The position numbers were made by a program, and so were the translations under genes. From NCBI GenBank assembly GCA_003170995.1, contig PMXT01000034.1:1-25513 (forward strand): a stretch of DNA of 25,513 bases. Reading direction: 5' to 3'. Under the pieces are notes generated by a model. That model did not search any database and was not told the origin of the DNA. It saw only the letters and a list, made by a program, of their open reading frames with translations. Source of the DNA: Actinomycetota bacterium. GTDB lineage: Bacteria > Actinomycetota > Thermoleophilia > Gaiellales > Gaiellaceae. Of the stretch, positions 1 through 7,964 are shown in pieces; positions within the stretch are counted from its first letter, which is position 1; every line of letters starts with the position of its first letter.

Positions 1-1074
1 ATTTACTACAAGTACGAGGGCGTCAGTCCGGCCGGCTCGCACAAGCCGAACACCGCTGTCGCCCAGGCCTTCTACAACAAGAAGGAAGGCCGCACCCGCA
101 TCGCCACCGAGACCGGCGCCGGCCAGTGGGGAAGCGCTCTCGCCTTCGCCTGCAAGCTGATGGATCTCGAGTGCAAGGTCTACATGGTGAAGGTCTCCTA
201 CGAGCAGAAGCCGTTCAGGCGCTCGCTCATTCACACGTGGGGCGCCGAGGTCATCCCCAGCCCCTCGAACGAGACCAACGCCGGTCGCACGATCCTCGCC
301 GAGCACCCCGATTCGTCGGGCAGCCTCGGCATCGCCATCTCCGAGGCGGTCGAGGACGCCGCAACCCGGGATGACACCGCCTACTCGTTGGGAAGCGTGC
401 TGAACCACGTGCTGATGCACCAGACGGTGATCGGCGAAGAGGCGATCGAGCAGATGAAGATGGCCGGCGCCTACCCCGATGTCGTCATCGGCTGCGTCGG
501 CGGCGGCTCGAACTTCGCCGGGATCGCCTTCCCGTTCATGCGCGACAAGCTTGCCGGCAAGGAGATCGACTTCCTCGCCTGCGAGCCGGCGGCCTGCCCG
601 ACGTTGACGCACGGGATCTACACCTACGACTACGGCGACACGGCGAGACTGGCACCGGTGGCACCGATGCACACGCTCGGGCACGACTTCGTACCCGAGT
701 CGATTCACGCCGGCGGCTTGCGCTATCACGGCATGGCCCCGCTCGTCTCTCACCTGCAGCAGCTGGGCTTGATCCGCTCGGAGGCTTACCTGCAGAACGA
801 CATCTTCGGCTCGGCGATCACCTTTGCTCGAAGCGAGGGCATCGTCCCAGCCCCAGAGTCGGCGCACGCAATCCACGGCGCCATCCTGAGCGCAAAGAAG
901 GCTGACGAGGAGGGCAAGTCGAAGACGATCCTGTTCAACCTCTCCGGTCACGGCCACTTCGACATGGCCGCCTACGACAACTACCTGGCGGGCAATCTCG
1001 TCGACGTGGCCTTCGACGAGGTCGAGATGAAGCGAGCGTTGAAGGCGATCGAGTCACTGCCGAAGCCGGCCTGA
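1..1074 (+). CDS. trpB2: TrpB2-type tryptophan synthase beta chain (5' end missing)
   Basis: PLP-dependent enzyme that condenses indole with L-serine to make tryptophan in the cytoplasm. The reading frame is open from base 1, so the N-terminus lies outside the window. The fragment (357 residues) begins '[19 protein letters not shown]'; the Lys of SHKPN is the expected PLP-binding lysine. It continues with [15 protein letters not shown], a glycine-rich phosphate-binding segment [11 protein letters not shown], and a C-terminal NLSGHGHFD. The YKYEG..PAGSHK signature and the extra C-terminal region fit the TrpB2 (TIGR01415) subgroup rather than the TrpA-partnered TrpB1. No trpA is visible next to it, which agrees with TrpB2 often standing alone. 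A strong hairpin follows the TGA stop. The family call is secure. Whether it serves biosynthesis or indole salvage cannot be decided here. Confidence 0.93.
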   Translation: MYYKYEGVSPAGSHKPNTAVAQAFYNKKEGRTRIATETGAGQWGSALAFACKLMDLECKVYMVKVSYEQKPFRRSLIHTWGAEVIPSPSNETNAGRTILAEHPDSSGSLGIAISEAVEDAATRDDTAYSLGSVLNHVLMHQTVIGEEAIEQMKMAGAYPDVVIGCVGGGSNFAGIAFPFMRDKLAGKEIDFLACEPAACPTLTHGIYTYDYGDTARLAPVAPMHTLGHDFVPESIHAGGLRYHGMAPLVSHLQQLGLIRSEAYLQNDIFGSAITFARSEGIVPAPESAHAIHGAILSAKKADEEGKSKTILFNLSGHGHFDMAAYDNYLAGNLVDVAFDEVEMKRALKAIESLPKPA

Positions 1075-1085
1075 GCCCGGTTCTC

Positions 1086-1121
1086 GAGAAGGGGCGAGCG
1101 CGTAGGCGTTCGCCCCTTCTC
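1086..1121 (+). terminator. Intrinsic terminator after trpB2
   Basis: Perfect 12-bp inverted repeat, GAGAAGGGGCGA (1086-1097) against TCGCCCCTTCTC (1110-1121). The loop GCGCGTAGGCGT can pair further (GCGC with GCGT, one G-U, GTAG loop). It lies 11 nt after the trpB2 stop and is followed by the short T-containing stretch TTTCG. The stem is strong but the U-tract is weak, as is common in high-GC actinobacteria. Confidence 0.8.
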
Positions 1122-1149
1122 TTTCGAAAGACAGGTCAAACGAGTTAGT

Positions 1150-1251
1150 GCTCGAGTCGGAATGGAGACTCGCCGACTGGGTGCGATTGAGGACAACGCA
1201 GGGCGCCGCGGGGCGCGGCCACACGGTGGAATGCTTCATTTTGATTCGAGC
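1150..1251 (+). other. Structured hairpin element, copy 1 (5' of the DUF5661 gene)
   Basis: Arms 1150-1167 and 1234-1251 form an uninterrupted 18-bp stem if read as plus-strand RNA: 14 Watson-Crick pairs and 4 G-U pairs. On the minus strand the four G-U pairs would become A-C mismatches, so plus is the likely RNA strand. An inner stem TCGCCG/CGGTGG follows after a small asymmetric loop, then a variable insert of about 50 nt. A related hairpin lies at 16027-16097 on the minus strand with the same arm sequences. The right arm ends 5 nt before the AAGGAG ribosome-binding site of the next gene, so in an mRNA this would be a 5'-UTR structure. I do not recognise it as a known riboswitch or repeat family. 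Confidence 0.6.
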
Positions 1252-1271
1252 TAAAAAGGAGAAGCGAGCCA

Positions 1272-1550
1272 ATGTCGGAGGAGAGAAGGTTTAGCGCCGA
1301 GGAAGCAAGGAGTGTGGGCGAGCAGATCGGTATCGACTGGGAGCAGGCGCCGTTCGACGTCGAGCAGTTCCGAGCCGGAATGGATGTCGAGCTCGAGCAC
1401 GGAGTACACGATCCGGCGACCAACGTGACAGGTGATGATCCGCTACTCAGCGGGAAGATCGCGCTGGCGCACCTGAACGAGTTTCCCGACTACTACACAC
1501 GCCTCGAAGCGATGGAGGAAGAGGCAAAGCGCTTTCACGGCCTCGCCTAA
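1272..1550 (+). CDS. DUF5661 family protein
   Basis: Small acidic cytoplasmic protein of 92 residues. The segments 'FDVEQFRAGMDVELEHG', 'TNVTGDDPLLSGKIALAHL' and 'NEFPDYYTRLEAMEEEA' match my memory of the DUF5661 family, whose function is unknown and whose members are usually of similar length. There is no signal peptide or membrane segment. The ATG at 1272 is supported by an AAGGAG Shine-Dalgarno about 10 nt upstream. The gene stands alone between the trpB2 terminator and convergent minus-strand genes. The hairpin element at 1150-1251 ends just before the ribosome-binding site, so expression could be controlled at the leader level; that is inference. Family assignment is good, function unknown. 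Confidence 0.85.
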   Translation: MSEERRFSAEEARSVGEQIGIDWEQAPFDVEQFRAGMDVELEHGVHDPATNVTGDDPLLSGKIALAHLNEFPDYYTRLEAMEEEAKRFHGLA

Positions 1551-1581
1551 GAGCTCGTATCGCTCGCCGTGACGCTCGAAG

Positions 1582-1938
1582 CTACGCGGCTTGGCTGCTC
1601 GTGCGGGCCAAGACGACTATCTGCGTGATGTGGACAGTCGGTCCCAGTACGTAATCGAGCGCCTGACGAACTCTGCCCTTGATCTCGGGGCTCTGCTCGA
1701 ATCTCGAAACGGCATCACCGGGCCCGGTCAAGATCAACCTGACCGGTTGAAGCTCCACGCACAGCAGATAGACCCCACCCGTTGGGACGATCTCGAGCCC
1801 GCAACGGGCGAGACATTCGGCCGCTTCGCTCTCGTGCGAGTTGATGAGCCGCTCGAGCGCCGCCTCGTAGAGGCTGGCGGCGTCAGGAAGCTCGCTCTTC
1901 ACGGGGGCATCGTGCTGACGAAGGGGTAGGACTCGCAT
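1582..1938 (-). CDS. Hypothetical protein
   Basis: A 118-residue ORF that I do not recognise. Read from the ATG at 1938 it starts MRVLPLRQHDAPVKSEL and has a helical Glu/Ala-rich part (AASLYEAALERLINSHESEA). A hydrophobic strand-like part follows (GGVYLLCVELQPVRLIL, then VHITQIVVLA near the C-terminus). Codon use on this strand is typical of the neighbours (mostly G/C third positions). The opposite-strand ORF over the same bases reads like an Arg/Leu-rich shadow. The frame stays open upstream to an ATG at 2037, but that extension overlaps the truncated flavodoxin gene, so the internal ATG is preferred even though its ribosome-binding site (ACGGGG) is weak. It may be co-transcribed with the flavodoxin remnant. 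No function can be assigned. Confidence 0.5.
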   Translation of the reverse strand: MRVLPLRQHDAPVKSELPDAASLYEAALERLINSHESEAAECLARCGLEIVPTGGVYLLCVELQPVRLILTGPGDAVSRFEQSPEIKGRVRQALDYVLGPTVHITQIVVLARTSSQAA

Positions 1939-1990
1939 AGCCCCGTAATCGACCGCCGAGAAAGGGACCAGATACTCATTCTGCGTCGAC

Positions 1991-2257
1991 CTATGTAGCT
2001 CGAATGGGGTAGCGTCCGGACTGCGCAGCGAGCTCACGGCGACGGCGCTTCAGCAGTTTGCGGGCGTCCTTGTGCCGGCGCCCCAGATAGAGCGCGCCTC
2101 CAGGCACGACGGCCCGATAGCGATCGAGGCTCTTCGCCTCGCGAGCGGGACTGATCTCGACCTCTACTCCGCTCTGGCGGATGACGCGCGCCGCGTCGGC
2201 CGCAACCTCGCGAGTGGAGCCACGCTTGGTCGCATAGACAACGAGTACGGTGTCCAT
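1991..2257 (-). pseudogene. Flavodoxin-domain protein, 3'-truncated
   Basis: The 88-residue product starts MDTVLVVYATKRGSTREVA, the FMN phosphate-binding loop region (T-x-x-G-S/T) of the flavodoxin / menaquinone-dependent protoporphyrinogen-oxidase (HemG-like) family. It continues PGGALYLGRRHKDARKLLKR, also characteristic. Full members are about 150-180 residues. This one ends after 'RRRRELAAQSGRYPIRAT' and the remaining strands are not found in any frame downstream. The 5' end is healthy: GGAGGAGGAG lies directly upstream of the ATG at 2257. The likeliest reading is a gene that lost its 3' half by deletion or rearrangement, though a naturally short protein is possible. Without the second half the FMN isoalloxazine site would be incomplete. 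Confidence 0.65.
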
Positions 2258-2368
2258 ACTCCTCCTCCCCTCAACCGTTGGCGACCACGATTATGGCAAC
2301 CGGGCCGATAATCACTATGTCCACTCGAGTACGAGTCGAAGTGAGGCTGAGAGAGAAAGGAGAGATAG

Positions 2369-2662
2369 ATGCCAGTGAAACTGCACCGCTGCTCGATGAT
2401 GTGGGTGAAGATCGGCGCCCATCCGTGCTGGTGCGTCCAGAAAGCGCTCGATCAGGCCGGTGTCGAGTACGAGGTCGTGAAAGGCCCGATCAGCCGGTCG
2501 AAGCGCGACCGGATCGCCGCGCTCAGCGGCCAGAACCTCTATCCGGTAATCGAGTTCGAGGATGGCAGCGCCTACCGCCAGGGATCGAAAGAGATGGCCG
2601 AGCGCATCCGCGCCGGGAAACTGTTCGACGCGCCGACATCAACTCCAGAAGTGAGCCGGTAG
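2369..2662 (+). CDS. Glutaredoxin / GST N-terminal-like small protein
   Basis: A 97-residue cytoplasmic protein with a thioredoxin-fold outline: a first strand, then HPCWCVQKALDQAGVEYEVV (residues 18-37), a cis-Pro segment NLYPVIEFEDG (57-66), and a final helix SKEMAERIRAGKLF. This matches GST-N/glutaredoxin-type domains. The usual CPYC/CPWC motif is replaced by C20-W-C22, a CxC arrangement, and there is no GST C-terminal domain. A redox or thiol-transfer role is plausible but not shown. The ATG at 2369 has AAAGGAGAG about 8 nt upstream. The stop codon lies inside a 10-bp hairpin that probably terminates transcription. A GATAAT -10-like box lies at 2307-2312, but no clear -35 box is seen. Confidence 0.7.
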   Translation: MPVKLHRCSMMWVKIGAHPCWCVQKALDQAGVEYEVVKGPISRSKRDRIAALSGQNLYPVIEFEDGSAYRQGSKEMAERIRAGKLFDAPTSTPEVSR

Positions 2663-2686
2663 AGACTCTGGAGAGCCTCTACCGGC
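2655..2686. terminator. Hairpin terminator between convergent genes
   Basis: Perfect 10-bp stem GCCGGTAGAG (2655-2664) / CTCTACCGGC (2677-2686) with a 12-nt loop. It includes the stop codon of the upstream plus-strand gene and lies 24 nt from the 3' end of the convergent protease gene, so it could act in both directions. There is no T-run. Confidence 0.6.
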
Positions 2687-2710
2687 CGGTCTATCCAATT
2701 CCAGCCGCCG

Positions 2711-5700
2711 TTACTTGACTCTGAACGCGAGCTGCTTACCGTTTGCGTCGGCGGAAAGCTTCAATCGGTACTGGCCGGTCTTGATCGCTTTCCCGGCGAA
2801 CAGCGCCTTGACCGTCATCTTGAGCGAGCTGAAGTTGCCCGTTTTCTTGACGCTCTTCACGTTCCGCCACTTCCCGCCCTTCTTGAAGCTGAGCAGGTAG
2901 TTGAACTTCGCGCTCGACGGCGAGAACTTGACCGCCAACTTGACCTTTCGTGCCAGAGCAAGTTTGAAGCTCTTCTTGGTCAGCTTCGCCGAAGCGATCC
3001 TGCCGGGACTGTTGATGATGCTGAGGGTGACAGTGCTCGGGCTAACGAGAAGAGCGCCCGCCGACGGACTGGAGAGCGTGAGCGTAACGGTCTCAGTGGG
3101 CTCCAACCGCTTGTCGTTGGTGATCGGGACGGAGACTGTCTGCGAAGTCACACCGGCGGCGAAGGAGACCGTCTGCGAGACGACCGTATAGTCCGAGCCC
3201 GCTTTGGCAGTCCCGTTCGTGGTCGCGAAGTGGACCGTGTCCGAACCGGAAGTCGGACCTGAGCGGTTGATCCTGATAGCGGCGGAGCCGCCGTTCTCTT
3301 TGACCGAGTAGCTGGCCGCGCTGAAGGCAATGGCCCTTTCGTTGTCGACGATGGTTAAGGTGGCCGAGCCCGGGCTTCCCAGAAAGACCCCCGAGGAGGG
3401 GCTGGAGAGAGCGAGCGATACGGTCTTGCTGCCTCCGATCACGCGGGCATCGGTGATCGGAACGGAGATTGTTTCCGAGGTCTCGCCGGCGGCGAAGGAG
3501 ACGTTTTGCGAGACGGCCGTGTAATCCGAACCCGCCGTGGCCGTTCCGTTCGCGGTCGCGAGGTGGACAGTGTCCGAGCCGGAAGTCGAACCCGTGCGGT
3601 TGATCGTGATAGTGGCAGAGCCACCGTTCTCGTTGACTGAATAGGCGCTTGTCGAGAAGGCAACAGCCCGGTCGTTGTCGAGGATCGTCAGGGTGGCCGT
3701 ACCCGGCGAGCCCACCGCACCGGCGGAAGGACTGGAGAGAGCGAGCGCGACGGTCTTGCTGCCTCCGATCACGTGCGTATCGGTGATCGGAACGGAGACT
3801 GTTTTCGAGGTCTGGCCGGCGGCGAAGGAGACATTTTGCGAGACGGCTGTGTAATCCGTACCCGCCATGGCCGTTCCGTTCGCGGTCGCGACGTGGACGG
3901 AGACCGGGTTAGAGGGATCGCCGTTGCGCTCGATCGTGATCGTGGCGGTTGACCCCGCCTCGCTGATCGAGGAAGTCGGCTGCGAGAAAGCGAAAGCTGG
4001 CGGATCGCCGTCCCAAGTGGCATTTGAAACGCGTACCGCGTTCAGGGCGTCGATCAGCCCCGAGCCGACGACATCGCTCGTACCGCCGTTCGTCACCGCA
4101 TCGGCGGTCGTCTTCAATCTCGCCAGAACCTGAGCCGGCGTGAGAGCAGGGTCACGCTGGAGCATGAGCGCAGCCACTGCCGCCGCGTGAGGCGCCGCCT
4201 CGGAGGTGCCGCAGAAGCGATAGGCGGAGCCATCCCAGCTGTAGAAGAACGAGGTTGCGGCACAGTCGGTCGCCGCAATCTCCGGCTTCGAGAGCACGAG
4301 CGGCGAGGAAAGCGCCGCGGCGGGCGTGCTGCCGCTGACCGGACCGTAGTAGTAGGCGACCGGGCCATGTGACGAATACGGCTCCGGGGTCGTCGAGTCG
4401 TCGTAGGGAACGGCCGCGGCGGTAATCGTGTTCTGGCCGCCGTTGTGACCGAAGATGGTGGGCCCGACGACGTCGCCGCCGCTCGAGCTGTTGTACTCGG
4501 CGTATGCGATACCGCCGCCTTGGAGTATCACGTACTTGAGCCGCGGTAGCGCCGTCCCCGAATAGCGGGCGATGACGACTTCCACGTTCTCCGGCGCTCC
4601 AGTCGTGTTCTGGTAGCCGCTCGTCGCCTCGAACGGCTCCTGGATGCCCGTTAGGCCCGTGTTCGAGAAATTGGAATAGTCGAGAAGAGCCCCGGTATCG
4701 GCGTCGATGAGAATGATGTCGAGATCCGTGCTAACCCCGCCCCAGGGCTCGGCCCACTGAAGGTCGATCTGGAGATATCCATAGTTGGCGAGCGTGTAGT
4801 TGGCGCCGCTGTCGACTCCTGAGCCGGGAGCGAAGTCGTGGCAATCCGGGTAGGTGTACGGGCTGGTAAGCGCATTTAGCTCTGCTGGGCAGCTCGTCGG
4901 GCGATAGGCGGGCGCCTCGTAGGAGCCGACGTTGTTGAGGGCATCGTCGACCACGTTGCTATTGCCGGCGGCCGAGAAGTACGAGACTCCGGATGAAGTA
5001 ACGTCGTCGATCGCCGCGTCGATCGGCCCCTTCTGGAACATCGGCTCGTCGAAGTAGGTGACGTCGTCGGCGATGACCTTGGCGCCGGCGTCGCGCAGCG
5101 CGCGAATGTTGTCGGCCATGCCGTTGATACCGGTATCAGCCGTAGCGAAAGCAAGCGGTGCTTTGGGCGCGAGATCGTGGACGACCTCCAACATCGCCCG
5201 ACCCTCATCCGTGCTACCACTGGCGGTGTCGTCTTCCAGGACGTTCACCGGCGTCGTGTAGACAGCCCCACAGGTGTTGCCCGTGCCCGGGAGCTCACCC
5301 GCCGACACACCCGTCGAAGCACCACCGAGGGCGTCGTACGAATCGGAGAGGATCCCAACCTTGACTCCCGACCCGTCGACGCCGTAGGTTGACCGGGCCG
5401 AAGCCGCGCCCAGCTGCGCGTCGCCTTCGGAAACAACGGCGCCGGATGGGCAGGTAGACGCCGCCAGCATGGGAGCCAGCGCCTCCCAGACGGCGGCCAC
5501 CACCGGGAGCTTGCCGAGCGCCTGAAGACGACTGGGGTCTACGGCGACCGTTACCACTCCGTAGCGTTTGGAGACATTGACGATCGTCGCGCCGGCGTTT
5601 TTGATCGCTTTGCTCGCGCTCGCAACGGATCCGGGAACCCGTACGTACACGATCAACTGCTTTCCTCCGGCTGCGCGTAGGAGACTCCCCGGCCCGGAAG

Positions 5701-5983
5701 AAGGCATACCGACCAACGCTGACTGCGCCTTCAACGAAGCGGTCGAGACCGATGATTGCGAGAGCCGTAGGAGGCGAGGCGACAGTTTGCTGTCTTTGCT
5801 TCGCGCCAGATTCGATAGAGAGGCAGAGGCTTCGGCTCTCGGCGCGAATAGAGGTTGTCTGCCGTCGCCTGAGAGCGACGAGATACCGGCACTTGCCAAG
5901 ACACCGAGCCCGATTGCGCAAAAGAGAACAGCGCCGGTCAACCGGGAAGCAAAGCCCGCCGAACACCAAGACCGGTTTTTCAT
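2711..5983 (-). CDS. Secreted subtilase-like (S8) protein with three Calx-beta domains
   Basis: Exported protein of 1090 residues. The start at 5983 (MKNRSW) is chosen over an upstream in-frame ATG because AGGAGG lies directly before it and a signal peptide (residues 1-33, hydrophobic AVLFCAIGLGVLASAG) follows at once. A propeptide-like region spans about 50-195. The S8-like domain (about 205-655) has the Asp motif KVGILSDS (Asp214), the oxyanion Asn in SAAGN (Asn341) and a canonical GTSEAAPHAAAVAAL (Ser594). Where the His motif (HGT) is expected, the protein reads TDEGRAMLEVVHD, with Glu260 at the His position. Three Calx-beta domains follow (661-771, 772-882, 883-993), then a Lys-rich C-terminal domain (994-1090). 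Calx-beta domains usually bind Ca2+ or mediate adhesion. It is probably secreted or cell-surface. Proteolytic activity is uncertain because of the His change. Confidence 0.85.
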   Translation of the reverse strand: MKNRSWCSAGFASRLTGAVLFCAIGLGVLASAGISSLSGDGRQPLFAPRAEASASLSNLARSKDSKLSPRLLRLSQSSVSTASLKAQSALVGMPSSGPGSLLRAAGGKQLIVYVRVPGSVASASKAIKNAGATIVNVSKRYGVVTVAVDPSRLQALGKLPVVAAVWEALAPMLAASTCPSGAVVSEGDAQLGAASARSTYGVDGSGVKVGILSDSYDALGGASTGVSAGELPGTGNTCGAVYTTPVNVLEDDTASGSTDEGRAMLEVVHDLAPKAPLAFATADTGINGMADNIRALRDAGAKVIADDVTYFDEPMFQKGPIDAAIDDVTSSGVSYFSAAGNSNVVDDALNNVGSYEAPAYRPTSCPAELNALTSPYTYPDCHDFAPGSGVDSGANYTLANYGYLQIDLQWAEPWGGVSTDLDIILIDADTGALLDYSNFSNTGLTGIQEPFEATSGYQNTTGAPENVEVVIARYSGTALPRLKYVILQGGGIAYAEYNSSSGGDVVGPTIFGHNGGQNTITAAAVPYDDSTTPEPYSSHGPVAYYYGPVSGSTPAAALSSPLVLSKPEIAATDCAATSFFYSWDGSAYRFCGTSEAAPHAAAVAALMLQRDPALTPAQVLARLKTTADAVTNGGTSDVVGSGLIDALNAVRVSNATWDGDPPAFAFSQPTSSISEAGSTATITIERNGDPSNPVSVHVATANGTAMAGTDYTAVSQNVSFAAGQTSKTVSVPITDTHVIGGSKTVALALSSPSAGAVGSPGTATLTILDNDRAVAFSTSAYSVNENGGSATITINRTGSTSGSDTVHLATANGTATAGSDYTAVSQNVSFAAGETSETISVPITDARVIGGSKTVSLALSSPSSGVFLGSPGSATLTIVDNERAIAFSAASYSVKENGGSAAIRINRSGPTSGSDTVHFATTNGTAKAGSDYTVVSQTVSFAAGVTSQTVSVPITNDKRLEPTETVTLTLSSPSAGALLVSPSTVTLSIINSPGRIASAKLTKKSFKLALARKVKLAVKFSPSSAKFNYLLSFKKGGKWRNVKSVKKTGNFSSLKMTVKALFAGKAIKTGQYRLKLSADANGKQLAFRVK
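3005..4003 (-). repeat. Three tandem 333-bp Calx-beta coding repeats
   Basis: Three consecutive units of exactly 111 codons (3671-4003, 3338-3670, 3005-3337), with no spacer, encode Calx-beta domains. Shared segments are VHxATxNGTAxAGxDYT, SQxVSFAAGxTSxTxSVPIT and LALSSPS. The identical unit length and conserved DNA suggest recent in-gene duplication. The third unit is the most divergent (KRLEPTETVTLTL replaces VIGGSKTVxLAL). Confidence 0.9.
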
Positions 5984-6032
5984 CTCCGCCTCCTCGTGTG
6001 ATGTATGAAGCCTCTTGCCGTATCTCAGCCCA

Positions 6033-6062
6033 AACATAAGGTGCCGCAAACGCCGACGTCAA
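6033..6062 (-). promoter_or_regulatory. Putative sigma70-type promoter of the protease gene
   Basis: On the minus strand, TTGACG (-35, 6062-6057) and TATGTT (-10, 6038-6033) are separated by 18 nt. Transcription from here would give a 5' UTR of roughly 43 nt ending in the AGGAGG before the ATG at 5983. This is consensus matching only. Confidence 0.45.
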
Positions 6063-6290
6063 GAGTCTACGCCGAGATCCTTCGATCTCCCAGCTTCTCC
6101 CCCTGCTCGACCCGCTCCCGGCCGTGACGGGAAAGGTCGGTGGGCCCAGAAATCGACCGGGGCGACTGCGCGGAGCTAGGAGCCCTTTCTGCACAAAGAG
6201 GTTGAGAGCAAACGCTAAGATCATGATGAGAGAACCGCCATACGACGTAACTCTCGTCCTCGTCTCAGCGAAGCTTGCTTTCTTCCGACC
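6063..6290. other. Divergent intergenic region, no gene seen
   Basis: The gap between the protease gene and the ABC permease is 307 bases in all (5984-6290). Beyond the minus-strand promoter above I see no RNA gene, repeat or convincing ORF. A TTGAGA at about 6203 has no well-spaced -10 box. The promoter of the ABC operon must lie here, but I cannot place it. Confidence 0.5.
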
Positions 6291-7964
6291 GTGTTCTACC
6301 TCTCCTATCTCCGTAGCGAGCTACTGCGCCGCAAGGGACGCACGATCCTCACGCTGCTCGGGCTCGCGCTCGGGATCGCGCTGGTGATCGTCATCACAGC
6401 CCTGTCGCACGGGCTCGACCGGGCTCAGAAGACAGCGCTCAATCCGCTCTCGAGCATCGGTACCGACCTTACGGTCACGGTCAAGCCGGAGGGCGTCGGT
6501 GGCGGTGCCTTCGCCAATCGCACCGTGAGCACCGATCTCTCGAAGCTGGGCAAGGCCGGCCAGCACTTCTCGTATGACATCTTCTCGTCCGGCTCGCAGA
6601 CCACCTTCGCGCAGTCACAGGCAAAAAGCGTCTCCTCCATTCCCGGTGTCGCCAAGATCGCGACCGGACTGACGCTGACCGCGACGCACCAGGAGGGGAA
6701 GGTGCCGAAGATCACCGCCCTGTTCAAGACAGGCGGCCAGCAGCTCAGGGTTTCGGGACAGGTGAAGCCACTCTCGGCAGCCAGCCTGGCGAAGATGGCG
6801 AAGTGCATGGCGAAGCTGGAGAAATCCAGAGCGCCGACTACGACTACCACGAACGCCACCCACGGCGGCCTTCAGCCCTCGCAGAACGGCAGTCCGACCG
6901 CGAGCCCGATAGCCAAGGGGTCTGGGCCAATACAGGCGTGCATGCCCGCCGGCGTGCGCCGCTTCAGTAAGACAATCACGGTACCCCGCCAGACCCTCAA
7001 AAAGCAGGTAAGGACGCCGCAGACGAACATCAAGACCTCGTCCTACACGATCGGCGGCGTGGACACCAGCCGGACGGATATGGGCCTGATCACGCCCGCT
7101 CAGGTCACGAGCGGCCGCTTTCTGGCGAAGAAGGGCGGCCGTGAGGCGCTCGTCGCGGGCGCTTATGCCTCTAGCCACAAGCTCAAGCTGGGCTCGACAC
7201 TGGCCCTGAACCGCACCAAGTTCAAGGTTGTCGGCATCGTCCAGGCTCCCCTCGGCGGCCAGAGCGCCGACGTCTACGTCCCGCTGCAGCAATTGCAGAC
7301 CCTCTCCGGCCAGAAGAGTCAGATCAACGTCGTGCTCGTCCGTGCGACCAAGGGCGCGGCCGTCGGGGCGGTTCAGAAGGAGATCGAGAAGACCTTCCCG
7401 AGCGCCCAGGTCGCCAGCTCCAAGCAGGTCGCCGATCAGGTTTCCGGCTCGCTCGTCGATGCCTCCAACCTCGCCAAGAGCCTCGGCCTTGCTCTCTCGA
7501 TCATCGTCATCGCCATGGCCTTCATGATGGCCGCACTGCTCACGCTCTCCTCGGTCGCCAAGCGTGTGCGCGAGATCGGAACGCTGCGTGCGTTGGGCTG
7601 GACGAGAAGGCTCGTGATCAGGCAGATCGCCGGCGAATCGTTGCTGCAGGGCGTTGCCGGCGGCGTTATCGGGGTGGCGATAGGCATTGCCGCCGCCGCC
7701 GCCATCGATGCCTTTGGCCCCACGCTCACCGCCAGCTCGACCGCCGCCGGCAGCGATCAAGCTGTGCTACCGGGAGCCTTCGTAATGGGCCAGGGGCTGG
7801 CCCGAACGACCACGAGCCAGGTCGCCCTGAGGGCTCCGGTCGCCGGCTCGATCATCCTGATCGGCTTTGCTCTCGCACTCCTGGGCGGACTCCTTGCCGG
7901 AGCGGTCGGAGCACTTCGCGCCGCGCGACTCCGTCCTGCCGATGCCCTGAGGCAGGTCGAGTGA
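6291..7964 (+). CDS. ABC transporter permease, MacB/FtsX family
   Basis: Membrane subunit of a MacB/LolCE-type exporter, 557 residues. Read from the GTG at 6291 it has an N-terminal TM helix (about 18-38, ILTLLGLALGIALVIVITAL) and a large extracytoplasmic domain with a Thr/Ser-rich stretch around 183-210. The C-terminal FtsX domain has about three TM helices (near 395-425, 450-475, 520-545) and contains the typical EIGTLRALGWTRRLVIRQ coupling segment and the ending AARLRPADALRQVE. The TM count (1+3) is that of the MacB_PCD/FtsX architecture. The GTG lacks a clear Shine-Dalgarno, so the start could differ slightly, but residues FYLSYLRSELLRRKGRT fit family N-termini. It shares a GTGA overlap with the ATPase gene, so the two form one translation-coupled operon. 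The substrate is unknown; lipoprotein, peptide or drug export are all possible. Confidence 0.9.
   Translation: MFYLSYLRSELLRRKGRTILTLLGLALGIALVIVITALSHGLDRAQKTALNPLSSIGTDLTVTVKPEGVGGGAFANRTVSTDLSKLGKAGQHFSYDIFSSGSQTTFAQSQAKSVSSIPGVAKIATGLTLTATHQEGKVPKITALFKTGGQQLRVSGQVKPLSAASLAKMAKCMAKLEKSRAPTTTTTNATHGGLQPSQNGSPTASPIAKGSGPIQACMPAGVRRFSKTITVPRQTLKKQVRTPQTNIKTSSYTIGGVDTSRTDMGLITPAQVTSGRFLAKKGGREALVAGAYASSHKLKLGSTLALNRTKFKVVGIVQAPLGGQSADVYVPLQQLQTLSGQKSQINVVLVRATKGAAVGAVQKEIEKTFPSAQVASSKQVADQVSGSLVDASNLAKSLGLALSIIVIAMAFMMAALLTLSSVAKRVREIGTLRALGWTRRLVIRQIAGESLLQGVAGGVIGVAIGIAAAAAIDAFGPTLTASSTAAGSDQAVLPGAFVMGQGLARTTTSQVALRAPVAGSIILIGFALALLGGLLAGAVGALRAARLRPADALRQVE

Noticed and set aside
1591..1929. 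112-residue plus-strand ORF opposite the hypothetical gene at 1582-1938
   Set aside because: Composition is shadow-like, there is no ribosome-binding site, and the minus strand has the better codon pattern.
5295..6224. 309-residue minus-strand ORF over the protease 5' end
   Set aside because: Arg/Ser-rich shadow of the protease gene, which has a clear signal peptide and ribosome-binding site in the other frame.
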